Shown in pieces: positions 15,825-24,497 of a stretch of 64,000 bases of DNA. A model generated the notes under the pieces. That model was not told where the DNA came from. It worked only from the letters and a program-made list of their open reading frames with translations, and searched no databases. The translations under genes and the position numbers were made by a program. The first letter of the stretch is position 1. Each line of letters opens with the position of its first letter. Source of the DNA: Winogradskyella thalassocola (GTDB lineage: Bacteria; Bacteroidota; Bacteroidia; Flavobacteriales; Flavobacteriaceae); contig NZ_FNCZ01000001.1 of NCBI RefSeq assembly GCF_900099995.1, forward strand, positions 682,001-746,000, written 5' to 3'.

Positions 15825-18309
15825 GTATATAACTTTTTTAATAAGTGTATTAATTTGCTTTTCAGTAAAAGCACAAGCTAATGACGGAAAAATGTCTATC
15901 ATACAAGTGCTTAATGAGATTTCTAAAAGTCATAATGTTAATTTCAATTATAAAAGTGACCTTCTAAAAGAGATCTATGTCATTCCTTTAGCTGACGATC
16001 TAAGTCTAAATACAAAAATTGAAACCTTAGAACAACAGACCAATTTAATTTTCACCAAAATTAGCGACGTGGTCTTTAGTATCACTAAACCCATTACAAT
16101 TTGTGGTTATTTGCGAGACAACATGGAAAATCCGCTTTATGGAGCAACCATCAATACTAAACACAATTATACAGTAACTAATGATGATGGCTATTTTGAA
16201 ATTAAAGTCCCATCATTAGCGACGCTTCTTACCATCCGATTTATAAGTTTTAAAACCATAGAGCGCCAAGCCAAATTTTTTAAATTAAATAGTTGTGACG
16301 CTATTACTTTAATTGAAGAAGCTGAAGTGTTTAGTTCTGTAGTGCTCAACGGCTATATTGTTAAAGGTATAGACAAGCAACAAGACGGAAGTATAGCTAT
16401 TGATTATAGCAAGTTTACCTTATTGCCAGGACTTATAGAGTCTGATGTGTTACATACGGTTCAGGCATTGCCTGGAGTATTAAGCGTTGACGAAACCGTT
16501 TCCAATATTAATATAAGAGGAGGGTCTCACGACCAAAATCTAATGCTTTGGGATGGGATAAAAATGTATCAATCCAGCCATTTTTTCGGACTTATTTCAA
16601 GTTTCAATCCGCAAATCACACAAACGGCAACCGTAATTAATAACGGTACAGATGCGTCTTATACCGATGGTGTTTCAGGAACTATTGATATGCATTCTAG
16701 TAAAACCATCGAATCCAATTATAAAGGTTCCTTTGGAATTAATCTTCTTAATGCCGATTTATTTTTAAATGCACCAATTGGTAAAAAGTCTTCAGTTCAA
16801 ATTGCAGGACGTAAATCTATAGATGAATTGGTAAGAACACCAACTTATAAAACGTATTTTGAACGTGTGACACAAGATACAGAGGTCGCAGAAAACACCT
16901 CTAATGTTAGTAACTCAAATCAAGCCTTCGATTTTTATGATGCGTCTTTAAGGTGGCTTTATAAGCCATCGGATAAGGATTTTTTACGATTAAATTTTAT
17001 GCTAGTTCATAACGATTTAACCTTTGATGAATCTGCCCTTTTTAATGGAGTAGAAGAAACACGAGAAAGTAGTATTTCTCAAAAAAGTATTTCGGTAGGC
17101 TTAAATTATCGTCGGCAGTGGAATGATAAATTAAGTACTGTGCTTAATGTTTATAATACAGATTATACATTACAAGCAGTAAATGCTAACGTTATGGCAG
17201 AACAGCGTTTCTTACAAGAAAATATAGTGTCTGAAACTTCAGCAAAATTAGAAGGGTTTTATACTCAAAACTTATGGCAATTCAATTTGGGCTATAATTT
17301 TATTGAATCGGAAATTACAAACCTAAATGATATCGATGTGCCAAGATTTGTACGACGTGATTCTGAAGTTTTAAGAGAACAAGCGGTTTTTGCTCAGACA
17401 CAGTTTGAAAATGACACGAAAGATCTTAGCGTTAAATTAGGAGTTAGGGCGAATTATCTAGAAAAGTTTGATGAATTGATTGTAGAACCGCGTTTAAGTA
17501 TTCGAAAAGCTTTAGGAAATCATGTTGAATTAGAAGCATTAGGTGAGTTTAAACATCAAAACACCTCGCAAATTATCAATTTCCAAAATGATTTTTTAGG
17601 AGTAGAAAAACGTCGATGGCAACTCACAGATAATGATAGTATCCCAATAATTAAAAGTAAACAAGCCTCATTAGGATTGCTTTATAAAAACAAAGGTTGG
17701 TTAATAGATGCCAAAGTGTATTACAAAAAAGTTGATGGTATCACCACACAAAGCCAAGGATTTACCACCAAGTATGAATTTGAAAAAGAAAAAGGAAGCT
17801 ACGATGTTTTAGGAGCCGAATTTTTAGTCCGAAAAAATTTCAATCATCTAAATACGTGGTTGAGTTATTCATATATAAAAAACGATTATACCTTTAAAAC
17901 GCTTGAAGAAATTGAGTTTCCTAGCAATTTTGATATTACGCATGCCTTTTCATTGGGAACAACCTATAGTAATGAGTCGTGGAACATTTCTGCTGGATTA
18001 AATTACAGGCTAGGGAAACCAACATCGATACCATTAGTAGAAAATGAAGTTACAGCCAATGAAATCAATTTTGGTAAGGCCAATAACGAACGATTACAAG
18101 ATTATTTAAGAATTGATGCTTCAGCACTTTATAAATTTAAGATAAATAAGGTGTTTCGTTCAGAAGTTGGTATGTCTGCTTGGAATATTTCTGATGTTAA
18201 AAATCCAATCAACAACTATTATAGAATTGATGGAGATGATAATGCAATAAAGTTTTCCAGATATTCATTAGGGATTACTACTAATGCGGTTTTTCGACTT
18301 TATTTTTAG
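15811..18309 (+). CDS. TonB-dependent receptor with STN signalling domain
   Basis: The 832-residue protein has a signal peptide (cleaved after VKAQA, about residue 23), then an STN domain (about 25-95: IIQVLNEISKSHNVNF). A carboxypeptidase-regulatory-like beta sandwich (about 98-170: ICGYLRDNMENPLYGATI) follows, then a plug (VQALPGVLSVDE, NINIRGGSHDQNLMLWDG) and a barrel ending NAVFRLYF. It imports an unknown ligand across the outer membrane and would signal to the preceding FecR. At 832 residues and with no SusD gene next to it, it is FecA-like, not a SusC sugar porter. Confidence 0.9.
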   Translation: MLKIKYITFLISVLICFSVKAQANDGKMSIIQVLNEISKSHNVNFNYKSDLLKEIYVIPLADDLSLNTKIETLEQQTNLIFTKISDVVFSITKPITICGYLRDNMENPLYGATINTKHNYTVTNDDGYFEIKVPSLATLLTIRFISFKTIERQAKFFKLNSCDAITLIEEAEVFSSVVLNGYIVKGIDKQQDGSIAIDYSKFTLLPGLIESDVLHTVQALPGVLSVDETVSNINIRGGSHDQNLMLWDGIKMYQSSHFFGLISSFNPQITQTATVINNGTDASYTDGVSGTIDMHSSKTIESNYKGSFGINLLNADLFLNAPIGKKSSVQIAGRKSIDELVRTPTYKTYFERVTQDTEVAENTSNVSNSNQAFDFYDASLRWLYKPSDKDFLRLNFMLVHNDLTFDESALFNGVEETRESSISQKSISVGLNYRRQWNDKLSTVLNVYNTDYTLQAVNANVMAEQRFLQENIVSETSAKLEGFYTQNLWQFNLGYNFIESEITNLNDIDVPRFVRRDSEVLREQAVFAQTQFENDTKDLSVKLGVRANYLEKFDELIVEPRLSIRKALGNHVELEALGEFKHQNTSQIINFQNDFLGVEKRRWQLTDNDSIPIIKSKQASLGLLYKNKGWLIDAKVYYKKVDGITTQSQGFTTKYEFEKEKGSYDVLGAEFLVRKNFNHLNTWLSYSYIKNDYTFKTLEEIEFPSNFDITHAFSLGTTYSNESWNISAGLNYRLGKPTSIPLVENEVTANEINFGKANNERLQDYLRIDASALYKFKINKVFRSEVGMSAWNISDVKNPINNYYRIDGDDNAIKFSRYSLGITTNAVFRLYF

Positions 18310-18360
18310 AAACCGTTGGTAGTTAAACGCTTATTTTGTGATTTGAGCGAGTACAGTGTG

Positions 18361-18389
18361 TTGTTTATATAATTTTAATATTATATTTG
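18361..18389 (+). promoter_or_regulatory. Promoter-like sequence without an adjacent gene
   Basis: TTG at 18361-18363 and a perfect TATATTTG at 18382-18389 are 18 bases apart. The next ATGs (18393, 18408, 18441) are closed by stops within a few codons. Transcription from near 18395 would give either a 147-base leader for the PID-CTERM gene or a small RNA. Confidence 0.45.
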
Positions 18390-18494
18390 CCATATGTAAA
18401 AATAAAAATGTAGGTAACTTCCCTATTTCAACCTCATTTTATGCATTTTATCGGATAAATTTACCGTTTGAAGATGTTTTTTAGTTCATTTAAT

Positions 18495-18524
18495 TTTGTT
18501 AACTCATTTTTTTTTATACTTTTA
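18495..18524 (+). promoter_or_regulatory. Promoter of the PID-CTERM miniprotein gene
   Basis: TTTG at 18495-18498 and TACTTTTA at 18517-18524 (one mismatch to TAnnTTTG) are 18 bases apart. Transcription would start near 18530, 12 bases before the ATG. Confidence 0.5.
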
Positions 18525-18541
18525 CACCTATAATTAATAGA

Positions 18542-18742
18542 ATGCACAAGAAAAATATGTTTGCCTCTGTCTTAGTTTTTTTCGTTGGTTTCGCATCTAT
18601 GGCTCAGGGAGCTACGCCTCCACCGCCAGCACCACCTCCTCCTCCTGGTCTACCTATTGATGGTGGAATAGTAGTTTTATTTTTACTTGCGTTGTGCTAT
18701 GGTATTTATAAGTCTTATAAATTATCTCACAAAAATGCTTAA
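18542..18742 (+). CDS. PID-CTERM sorting-domain miniprotein
   Basis: The 66-residue protein has a signal peptide (KKNMFASVLVFFVGFASMAQG), a proline run, then GLPIDGGIVVLFLLALCYGIYK and a basic tail KSYKLSHKNA. This last part is the PID-CTERM putative sorting domain seen in many Bacteroidota: a PID motif, a membrane helix and positive residues. Only about 14 linker residues lie between the signal and the tail, so there is essentially no cargo domain. The stop codon overlaps that of convergent ribE at TTAA 18739-18742. The processing enzyme and role of this family are not established. Confidence 0.8.
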   Translation: MHKKNMFASVLVFFVGFASMAQGATPPPPAPPPPPGLPIDGGIVVLFLLALCYGIYKSYKLSHKNA

Positions 18743-19329
18743 TATCTTAGATCATTAAGACGTTTTACATATTTCCCAATAACATCAAACTCTAAATTTA
18801 TTGTATCACCAACTTTTAATGTTTTAAAGGTTGTATGATTAAATGTATAAGGTATTATCGCTACTGAAAAACGATTCAATTCAGAATTTACAACTGTTAA
18901 ACTCACCCCATTAACTGTAATAGATCCTTTTTCAATTGTAATATTGTTAAGATTCTTATCATATTCAAAAGTAAATACCCAACTACCTTCGTTCTCTTTT
19001 ATGTCAATACAAGTTGCTGTTTGATCTACATGACCTTGAACAATATGGCCATCTAAGCGGTCGCCTAGTTTCATAGCGCGTTCAATATTTACAAATTCGT
19101 TTTCTTTTAGTAATCCTAAATTGGTTTTATCAAGCGTTTCCTGTATGGCAGTAACGGTATAAGTATCTCCTTCAATACCAACAACCGTTAAACACACTCC
19201 ATTATGAGCAACACTTTGATCAATTTTTAATTCGTTAGTTATAGCGGTATGTACTGTAATATGAAGATTTCCTCCATCTCTATTTAATTTTTTGATTGTA
19301 CCAAGATCTTCTATAATACCTGTAAACAT
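18739..19329 (-). CDS. ribE: Riboflavin synthase, alpha subunit
   Basis: The 196-residue protein begins MFTGIIEDLGTI and has the two repeated lumazine-binding halves (about 1-87 and 98-184). Each has a VxLTVV-type segment: HNGVCLTVVGIEG and VNGVSLTVVNSE. It dismutates two 6,7-dimethyl-8-ribityllumazine molecules to riboflavin. It is divergent from pdxA with promoter boxes facing each other. No FMN riboswitch-like leader is present; the leader is only about 28 bases. Confidence 0.95.
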   Translation of the reverse strand: MFTGIIEDLGTIKKLNRDGGNLHITVHTAITNELKIDQSVAHNGVCLTVVGIEGDTYTVTAIQETLDKTNLGLLKENEFVNIERAMKLGDRLDGHIVQGHVDQTATCIDIKENEGSWVFTFEYDKNLNNITIEKGSITVNGVSLTVVNSELNRFSVAIIPYTFNHTTFKTLKVGDTINLEFDVIGKYVKRLNDLRY

Positions 19330-19348
19330 AATTTGTACTTTATTTAGT

Positions 19349-19356
19349 TAAATTTG
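19349..19356 (+). promoter_or_regulatory. -7 box for pdxA
   Basis: TAAATTTG is a perfect TAnnTTTG. Transcription would start near 19362, 19 bases before the ATG. It lies inside the inferred ribE leader. Confidence 0.6.
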
Positions 19357-19362
19357 CAGTTA

Positions 19363-19370
19363 CAAAGTTA
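19363..19370 (-). promoter_or_regulatory. -7 box for ribE
   Basis: The minus strand reads TAACTTTG, a perfect TAnnTTTG. Transcription would start near 19357. It lies six bases from the pdxA box and inside the inferred pdxA leader. Confidence 0.6.
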
Positions 19371-19380
19371 AAGACAAAAA

Positions 19381-20421
19381 ATGAAAAAAGACGAAAAGAT
19401 AATTATAGGGATTTCTATTGGAGACCTTAATGGTATTGGTGCAGAAATAGTCATTAAAACTTACGAAGACCCAAGATCTTTAGAATTAAACACTCCTGTG
19501 ATTTTTGCTTCAGCTAAAACAATGCAGTTTTTTAAGAATCATTTTAATAGTAAAATTAATTTCTTTAGTATTGATACCCCCGAAAAAGTGGTTCACGGAA
19601 AAGTTAATGTCGTTAATGTTTGGAATGAAGCTGTAAAAATTGAATTTGGAACAGAAGACAAAAAAATAGGAGAATACGCCATAAAATCTCTCGAAGCAGC
19701 GACCAAAGCTTTAAAAGAAGGAACTATTGATGTATTAGTTACGGCTCCAATTAACAAACATAATATTCAGTCCGAAACATTTAACTTTCCAGGTCATACA
19801 GACTACTTGGCTAAAGCTTTAAATGGAAAAAGTTTAATGTTTATGGTTTCTGATGAATTGCGAGTAGGGCTTTTAACCGACCATGTGCCTCTAAAGGATG
19901 CGAGTAACGCGATTACCGTAGATCTTATTAAAGAGAAAATAGCAACGGTTACCAAGTCTTTAATACAGGACTTTGGAGTAAGAAAACCAAAAATAGCGGT
20001 TTTAGCTATTAATCCGCATGCAGGGGATAATGGAGTGATCGGTAATGAAGATGATACGATTTTAAAACCCACTTTAGAAAAAATAAAAGCTGATGGAACT
20101 TTAGTATACGGACCTTATTCAGCAGATAGCTTTTTTGGTTCTAATACGTATAAAAATTTCGATGCTATAATTGCTTCTTATCACGATCAAGGCTTAATTC
20201 CTTTTAAAACTATTGCTTTTGGCAAAGGGGTTAATTACACGGCAGGTTTAGATAAAGTAAGAACCTCTCCAGATCATGGAACAGCATATGAGATAGCAGG
20301 AAAAGGTATAGCAGACGAAAGCTCAATGAAACAAGCCATAGTTACGGCAATCGAAATTTTTAGACATAGAGAGGAGTATAATTACTACAGTAAAAACCCT
20401 CTAAAAAAGGGATCTCGATAG
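19381..20421 (+). CDS. pdxA: 4-hydroxythreonine-4-phosphate dehydrogenase
   Basis: The 346-residue protein has the PdxA start ISIGDLNGIGAEIVIK, the metal-site histidine in FPGHTDYLAKAL, a second in LLTDHVPLKDA and the C-terminal SPDHGTAYEIAGKG. It oxidises 4-phosphohydroxy-L-threonine on the route to pyridoxal phosphate. Length and motifs are complete. It is followed after 79 bases by the YceD-like gene, which has its own -7 box. The promoter lies face to face with that of ribE, so two vitamin genes may share control. Confidence 0.95.
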   Translation: MKKDEKIIIGISIGDLNGIGAEIVIKTYEDPRSLELNTPVIFASAKTMQFFKNHFNSKINFFSIDTPEKVVHGKVNVVNVWNEAVKIEFGTEDKKIGEYAIKSLEAATKALKEGTIDVLVTAPINKHNIQSETFNFPGHTDYLAKALNGKSLMFMVSDELRVGLLTDHVPLKDASNAITVDLIKEKIATVTKSLIQDFGVRKPKIAVLAINPHAGDNGVIGNEDDTILKPTLEKIKADGTLVYGPYSADSFFGSNTYKNFDAIIASYHDQGLIPFKTIAFGKGVNYTAGLDKVRTSPDHGTAYEIAGKGIADESSMKQAIVTAIEIFRHREEYNYYSKNPLKKGSR

Positions 20422-20470
20422 TTATAAACAAAATTTGTTGATATCTAGGCGTTAAGTAAGGAAAAAGTTA

Positions 20471-20478
20471 TATATTTG
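20471..20478 (+). promoter_or_regulatory. -7 box for the YceD/DUF177-rpmF unit
   Basis: TATATTTG is a perfect TAnnTTTG. Transcription would start near 20484. A TTG at 20489 would be about 5 bases from the message end, so ATG 20501 is the likelier start. Confidence 0.6.
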
Positions 20479-20500
20479 CACGCTCAAATTGAATGTGATA

Positions 20501-21040
20501 ATGAAGGCATTAAAATCTTATACTATCCCTTTTGTAGGATTAAAAGACGGAGTGCATCATTTTGATTTTCAAATTGATAATACGTTCTTTCAGCATTTTG
20601 AATATGATGAATTTAATGCAATTGATGTTGAAATTGACCTAGAATTTGAAAAAAAATCAACACTTTTAGAGTTGTATTTTTCGGCTAAAGGCACAGTAAA
20701 TGTGAATTGCGATATTACTAATGAACCGTATAACCAGACAATTAACGACGATTTTAAATTGGTAGTTAAGTTTGGGAATGAGTATAATGATGATAATGAA
20801 GATATCTTAATTATAGCTCATGGAGAATATGAGATTAATGTAGCACAATATATATATGAGCTCATTATTTTAGCGGTTCCTATTAAGAGAATTCATCCAG
20901 GTATTGAAGATGGCACATTGCAATCAGATATACTTTCAAAACTAGAAGAGCTGAGTCCAAGTGAGGACCACAAAGTAAAATCATCTGAGGATATTGATCC
21001 TCGTTGGAATAATTTAAAAAAACTATTAACGGATAAATAA
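20501..21040 (+). CDS. YceD / DUF177 family protein
   Basis: Starting at ATG 20501 the 179-residue protein begins [17 protein letters not shown]. It has the DUF177 core, including [13 protein letters not shown], which keeps one Cys of the motif, and an acidic middle ([11 protein letters not shown]). It ends [13 protein letters not shown], the usual C-terminal signature. YceD-type proteins sit next to rpmF across bacteria and in E. coli affect 23S rRNA accumulation; the biochemical role is uncertain. It precedes rpmF by 8 bases and is surely cotranscribed with it. A 12-base longer form from TTG 20489 is less likely. Confidence 0.88.
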   Translation: MKALKSYTIPFVGLKDGVHHFDFQIDNTFFQHFEYDEFNAIDVEIDLEFEKKSTLLELYFSAKGTVNVNCDITNEPYNQTINDDFKLVVKFGNEYNDDNEDILIIAHGEYEINVAQYIYELIILAVPIKRIHPGIEDGTLQSDILSKLEELSPSEDHKVKSSEDIDPRWNNLKKLLTDK

Positions 21041-21048
21041 CATTTAAA

Positions 21049-21252
21049 ATGGCACATCCAAAGCGTAAAATATCGAAAACAAGAAGAGATAAAAGAAGAA
21101 CTCATTATAAAGCTTCTGTACCTCAAATAGCAACTTGCCCAACAACTGGTGAGCCACACTTATACCATAGAGCTCATTGGTTCGAAGGTAAATTATATTA
21201 TAGAGGTCAAGTTCTTATTGACAACTCTGTTGAAGAAGAAAACGCAGCATAA
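21049..21252 (+). CDS. rpmF: 50S ribosomal protein L32
   Basis: The 67-residue protein starts [20 protein letters not shown], the L32 hallmark: very basic with Arg/Lys clusters. One Cys remains ([10 protein letters not shown]), so the four-Cys zinc ribbon is not complete and this is the zinc-free type. It is part of the large ribosomal subunit. A strong terminator lies 20 bases after the stop, ending the YceD-rpmF unit before fabH. Confidence 0.97.
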   Translation: MAHPKRKISKTRRDKRRTHYKASVPQIATCPTTGEPHLYHRAHWFEGKLYYRGQVLIDNSVEEENAA

Positions 21253-21272
21253 GTACTATGCATGCATACAAG

Positions 21273-21300
21273 AAAACGCTCCTATGTGAGCGTTTTTTTT
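21273..21300 (+). terminator. Rho-independent terminator after rpmF
   Basis: AAAACGCTC pairs with GAGCGTTTT around the 6-base loop CTATGT, followed by a T run to 21300. Confidence 0.9.
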
Positions 21301-21403
21301 GTTATTATTTTTTGAATACAGCAAAAACCACTTACTTTGCGTTACTATTTGCCAAAAAACGTGGAAAATTGAATTAAATACTACGTTTTTTATCAATTTT
21401 TCA

Positions 21404-21411
21404 TACTTTTA
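21404..21411 (+). promoter_or_regulatory. Probable -7 box for the fabH-accB-accC operon
   Basis: TACTTTTA matches TAnnTTTG except for the last base, and lies 19 bases before the fabH ATG. It follows the rpmF terminator, so a promoter is needed here. Confidence 0.4.
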
Positions 21412-21430
21412 ATTAATCTAAAAGCTAATA

Positions 21431-22426
21431 ATGAGTAAAATCACAGCGGCAATTACAGCTGTCGGAGGCTACGTTCCTGAATATGTTTTAACGAACAAGA
21501 TCCTCGAAACAATGGTTGAAACCAATGATGAGTGGATCACCTCAAGAACCGGTATAAAGGAACGTCGAATTCTTAAAGAGGATGGAAAAGGCACATCATA
21601 TTTAGCCATAAAAGCGGCTGAAGATCTAATTCAAAAAAAAGGATTAGACCCTAAAGAGATTGATCTGGTTATTGTTTGTACAGCCACACCAGACATGAAA
21701 GCCGCCGCAACAGCAGCTTATACAGCAACACAAATTGGTGCTGTAAATGCGTTTTCATACGATTTGGAAGCAGCCTGTTCTAGTTTTCTTTTCGGAATGT
21801 CAACAGCAACAGCTTATATAGAAGCGGGGCGCTACAAAAAGATTCTTCTAATAGGAGCCGATAAAAATTCATCATTCATAAATTATAAAGACAGAGCAAC
21901 GTGTATTATCTTTGGAGATGGTGCAGGTGCGGTACTTTTTGAACCTAACGAAGAAGGATTAGGTCTGCAAGATGAATTGCTTAGAAGTAATGGAGAAGGA
22001 AGAGATTTCTTACAAGCTACTTACGGTGGTTCTTCTTATCCTATAAATAAAGATACCTTTAACGAAGGAAAACACTATGTTTTTCAAGATGGAAAAACAG
22101 TATTCAAAAATGCTGTTTTTAATATGGCGGATGTCGCAGAAAAGATTATGAAACGAAATGATCTTACAAACGATGATATTGCGTGGTTAGCAGCACATCA
22201 AGCCAATAAACGTATTATTGATGCTACGGCCAATAGAATTGAATTAGAAGAAGATAAAGTAATGATGAATATTCAGAGGTATGGTAATACGACTTCTGCT
22301 ACCTTACCATTATTATTGTTTGATTACGAATCACAACTTAAAAAAGGTGATAAAATTATATTTGCTGCCTTTGGTGGCGGATTTACTTGGGGCTCAATTT
22401 ATCTTAAGTGGGCTTACAATTCCTAA
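21431..22426 (+). CDS. fabH: 3-oxoacyl-ACP synthase III
   Basis: The 331-residue protein has the nucleophile C116 in LEAACSSFLFG, the His in WLAAHQANKR and the Asn in RYGNTTSATLP, the catalytic triad of FabH. It condenses acetyl-CoA (or branched primers) with malonyl-ACP to start fatty acid synthesis. It begins MSKITAAITAVGGYVPE as expected. It is followed by accB after 35 bases, so primer condensation and malonyl-CoA supply are linked in one operon. Confidence 0.96.
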   Translation: MSKITAAITAVGGYVPEYVLTNKILETMVETNDEWITSRTGIKERRILKEDGKGTSYLAIKAAEDLIQKKGLDPKEIDLVIVCTATPDMKAAATAAYTATQIGAVNAFSYDLEAACSSFLFGMSTATAYIEAGRYKKILLIGADKNSSFINYKDRATCIIFGDGAGAVLFEPNEEGLGLQDELLRSNGEGRDFLQATYGGSSYPINKDTFNEGKHYVFQDGKTVFKNAVFNMADVAEKIMKRNDLTNDDIAWLAAHQANKRIIDATANRIELEEDKVMMNIQRYGNTTSATLPLLLFDYESQLKKGDKIIFAAFGGGFTWGSIYLKWAYNS

Positions 22427-22461
22427 CTAAAACAAACTAACTAATCAAAATATCTAAAATT

Positions 22462-22935
22462 ATGGATATAAAAGAAATTCAGAACTTAATTAAATTTGTT
22501 GCCAAATCTGGGGCAAGTGAAGTTAAGTTAGAAATGGATGATATTAAAATCACCATTAGAACAGGTTCAGAAAACGAGACTACAATTGTACAACAAATGC
22601 CAATGCAAGCTGCTCCAGTAATGCAACAGCAGATGCCAGCCCAACAAGCTGCATCACCAGTACAAGAAGCTGCTGCTCCTGCTGAAGACTCAAAATACAT
22701 TACTATAAAGTCACCAATAATTGGTACATTTTATCGTAAACCTTCTCCAGATAAGCCAGTTTTTGTAGAGGTTGGTACTGATATTAAAGAAGGTGATGTT
22801 CTTTGTGTTATCGAAGCAATGAAATTATTTAACGAGATTGAATCAGAAATTTCTGGTAAAATCGTTAAAGTACTTGTTGACGATTCGTCTCCAGTAGAGT
22901 TCGATCAGCCATTATTCTTGGTAGATCCATCATAA
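22462..22935 (+). CDS. accB: Acetyl-CoA carboxylase biotin carboxyl carrier protein
   Basis: The 157-residue protein has an N-terminal helical domain, a Gln/Ala/Pro-rich linker (about 45-75) and a C-terminal biotinyl domain (78-157). The biotinylated Lys is K121 in EAMKLFNE. The thumb-like insert (FYRKPSPDKPVFVEVG) is typical of acetyl-CoA carboxylase BCCP. It carries CO2 from AccC to the carboxyltransferase. The gap to accC holds an inverted repeat but no terminator. Confidence 0.97.
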   Translation: MDIKEIQNLIKFVAKSGASEVKLEMDDIKITIRTGSENETTIVQQMPMQAAPVMQQQMPAQQAASPVQEAAAPAEDSKYITIKSPIIGTFYRKPSPDKPVFVEVGTDIKEGDVLCVIEAMKLFNEIESEISGKIVKVLVDDSSPVEFDQPLFLVDPS

Positions 22936-22944
22936 CCCGATTTA

Positions 22945-22988
22945 AAATTCCAAAGTATAATTTCTAAATCTATAGGAATTTGGAATTT
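22945..22988. repeat. Inverted repeat between accB and accC
   Basis: AAATTCCAAA (22945-22954) and TTTGGAATTT (22979-22988) are exact inverted repeats with a 24-base loop. The right arm is part of a tandem GGAATTT GGAATTT. It fills most of the 76-base gap and lacks a following T run. Confidence 0.6.
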
Positions 22989-23011
22989 GAAATTTTAAAT
23001 ACATAAAAGTT

Positions 23012-24364
23012 ATGTTTAAAAAAATATTAATAGCCAATAGAGGGGAAATAGCGCTTAGAGTTATTAGAACCTGTAAGGAAATGGGCATACGAACGGTAGC
23101 TGTATATTCTACAGCGGATGCAGAAAGTCTTCATGTTAAGTTTGCAGATGAAGCTGTGTGTATTGGACCACCGCCAAGTAGTGAGTCTTATCTTAAAATA
23201 TCAAATATCATTGCAGCTGCAGAAATTACAAATGCAGATGCTATTCATCCGGGTTACGGATTCTTATCTGAAAACGCAAAATTTTCAAAAATATGTGAAG
23301 AGCATGGTATAAAATTCATTGGTGCGTCAGAAGAAATGATTAACCGAATGGGTGACAAAGCCAATGCTAAAGCTACGATGAAAGCTGCTGGTGTACCTTG
23401 TGTTCCTGGAAGTGAAGGTATTATTGAGACCTTTGAAGATTGTATAAAAGTTGCTAAAGAAACAGGTTATCCTGTAATGCTAAAAGCGTCTGCAGGTGGT
23501 GGTGGAAAAGGTATGCGTGCCGTTTGGAAACCAGAAGACCTTCAAAATGCTTGGGAATCTGCGCGTTCAGAATCTAAAGCAGCATTTGGGAATGATGATA
23601 TGTATATGGAGAAACTCATCGAAGAGCCACGCCATATCGAAATACAAATCGTTGGTGATTCAAGAGGAAAAGCATGTCACTTATCAGAAAGAGATTGCTC
23701 TATCCAAAGACGTCATCAAAAATTAACAGAAGAAGTGCCTTCTCCATTTATGACAGATAAATTGAGAGCTAAAATGGGTAAAGCTGCCGTTAAAGCTGCT
23801 GAATTCATTAAGTATGAAGGTGCTGGTACTGTAGAATTTCTAGTAGATAAACATCGTAATTTCTACTTTATGGAGATGAATACTCGGATCCAAGTAGAAC
23901 ACCCAATTACAGAACAAGTTATTGATTTCGATTTAATTAGAGAACAAATATTAGTTGCTGCTGGAGTGCCAATTTCTGGTAAAAACTATACGCCAAATTT
24001 ACATTCTATTGAGTGTAGAATTAATGCTGAAGACCCATTTAATGATTTTAGACCTTCACCAGGGAAAATCACAACGCTTCATGCACCAGGTGGACATGGA
24101 GTGAGATTAGATACGCATGTTTATGCAGGTTATAGTATTCCTCCTAATTACGATTCTATGATTGCCAAGTTGATTACAACAGCTCAAACTAGAGAAGAAG
24201 CAATTAATAAAATGAAACGTGCTTTAGATGAATTTGTGATTGAAGGTATTAAAACAACAATACCATTTCACAGACAACTAATGGATCATCCAGAATATTT
24301 GGCCGGTAATTATACCACTAAGTTTATGGAAGACTTTAAATTAGAAAAACCAATTGAAGAATAA
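23012..24364 (+). CDS. accC: Biotin carboxylase subunit of acetyl-CoA carboxylase
   Basis: The 450-residue protein starts [17 protein letters not shown] and has the ATP-grasp glycine loop [15 protein letters not shown]. It also has [13 protein letters not shown] with the catalytic region, [15 protein letters not shown] and ECRINAEDP. It carboxylates biotin on AccB using ATP and bicarbonate. The length is normal for AccC. It ends the operon with a terminator 6 bases after the stop. Confidence 0.97.
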   Translation: MFKKILIANRGEIALRVIRTCKEMGIRTVAVYSTADAESLHVKFADEAVCIGPPPSSESYLKISNIIAAAEITNADAIHPGYGFLSENAKFSKICEEHGIKFIGASEEMINRMGDKANAKATMKAAGVPCVPGSEGIIETFEDCIKVAKETGYPVMLKASAGGGGKGMRAVWKPEDLQNAWESARSESKAAFGNDDMYMEKLIEEPRHIEIQIVGDSRGKACHLSERDCSIQRRHQKLTEEVPSPFMTDKLRAKMGKAAVKAAEFIKYEGAGTVEFLVDKHRNFYFMEMNTRIQVEHPITEQVIDFDLIREQILVAAGVPISGKNYTPNLHSIECRINAEDPFNDFRPSPGKITTLHAPGGHGVRLDTHVYAGYSIPPNYDSMIAKLITTAQTREEAINKMKRALDEFVIEGIKTTIPFHRQLMDHPEYLAGNYTTKFMEDFKLEKPIEE

Positions 24365-24370
24365 TATTAA

Positions 24371-24398
24371 AACCCAAATGTAAGTTTGGGTTTTTTTT
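24371..24398 (+). terminator. Rho-independent terminator after accC
   Basis: AACCCAAA (24371-24378) pairs with TTTGGGTT (24385-24392) around a 6-base loop and runs into eight T. Confidence 0.9.
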
Positions 24399-24463
24399 GT
24401 TCAATATCTCAATTAAGAATCGAGCGTTTTTATAGGGTAACAAGTTTTTTAATATAAAAAACG

Positions 24464-24471
24464 TAACTTTA
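24464..24471 (+). promoter_or_regulatory. Possible -7 box for the secreted metalloprotease gene
   Basis: TAACTTTA matches TAnnTTTG except for the last base, 26 bases before the ATG, following the accC terminator. Confidence 0.3.
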
Positions 24472-24497
24472 TAAGCTATTAAAAAAAAAAGAAAATT

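Noticed and set aside
15811..18309. Polysaccharide utilisation locus (SusC/SusD)
   Set aside because: The receptor is FecA-like with an STN domain, and no SusD-type lipoprotein or glycoside hydrolase is near it.
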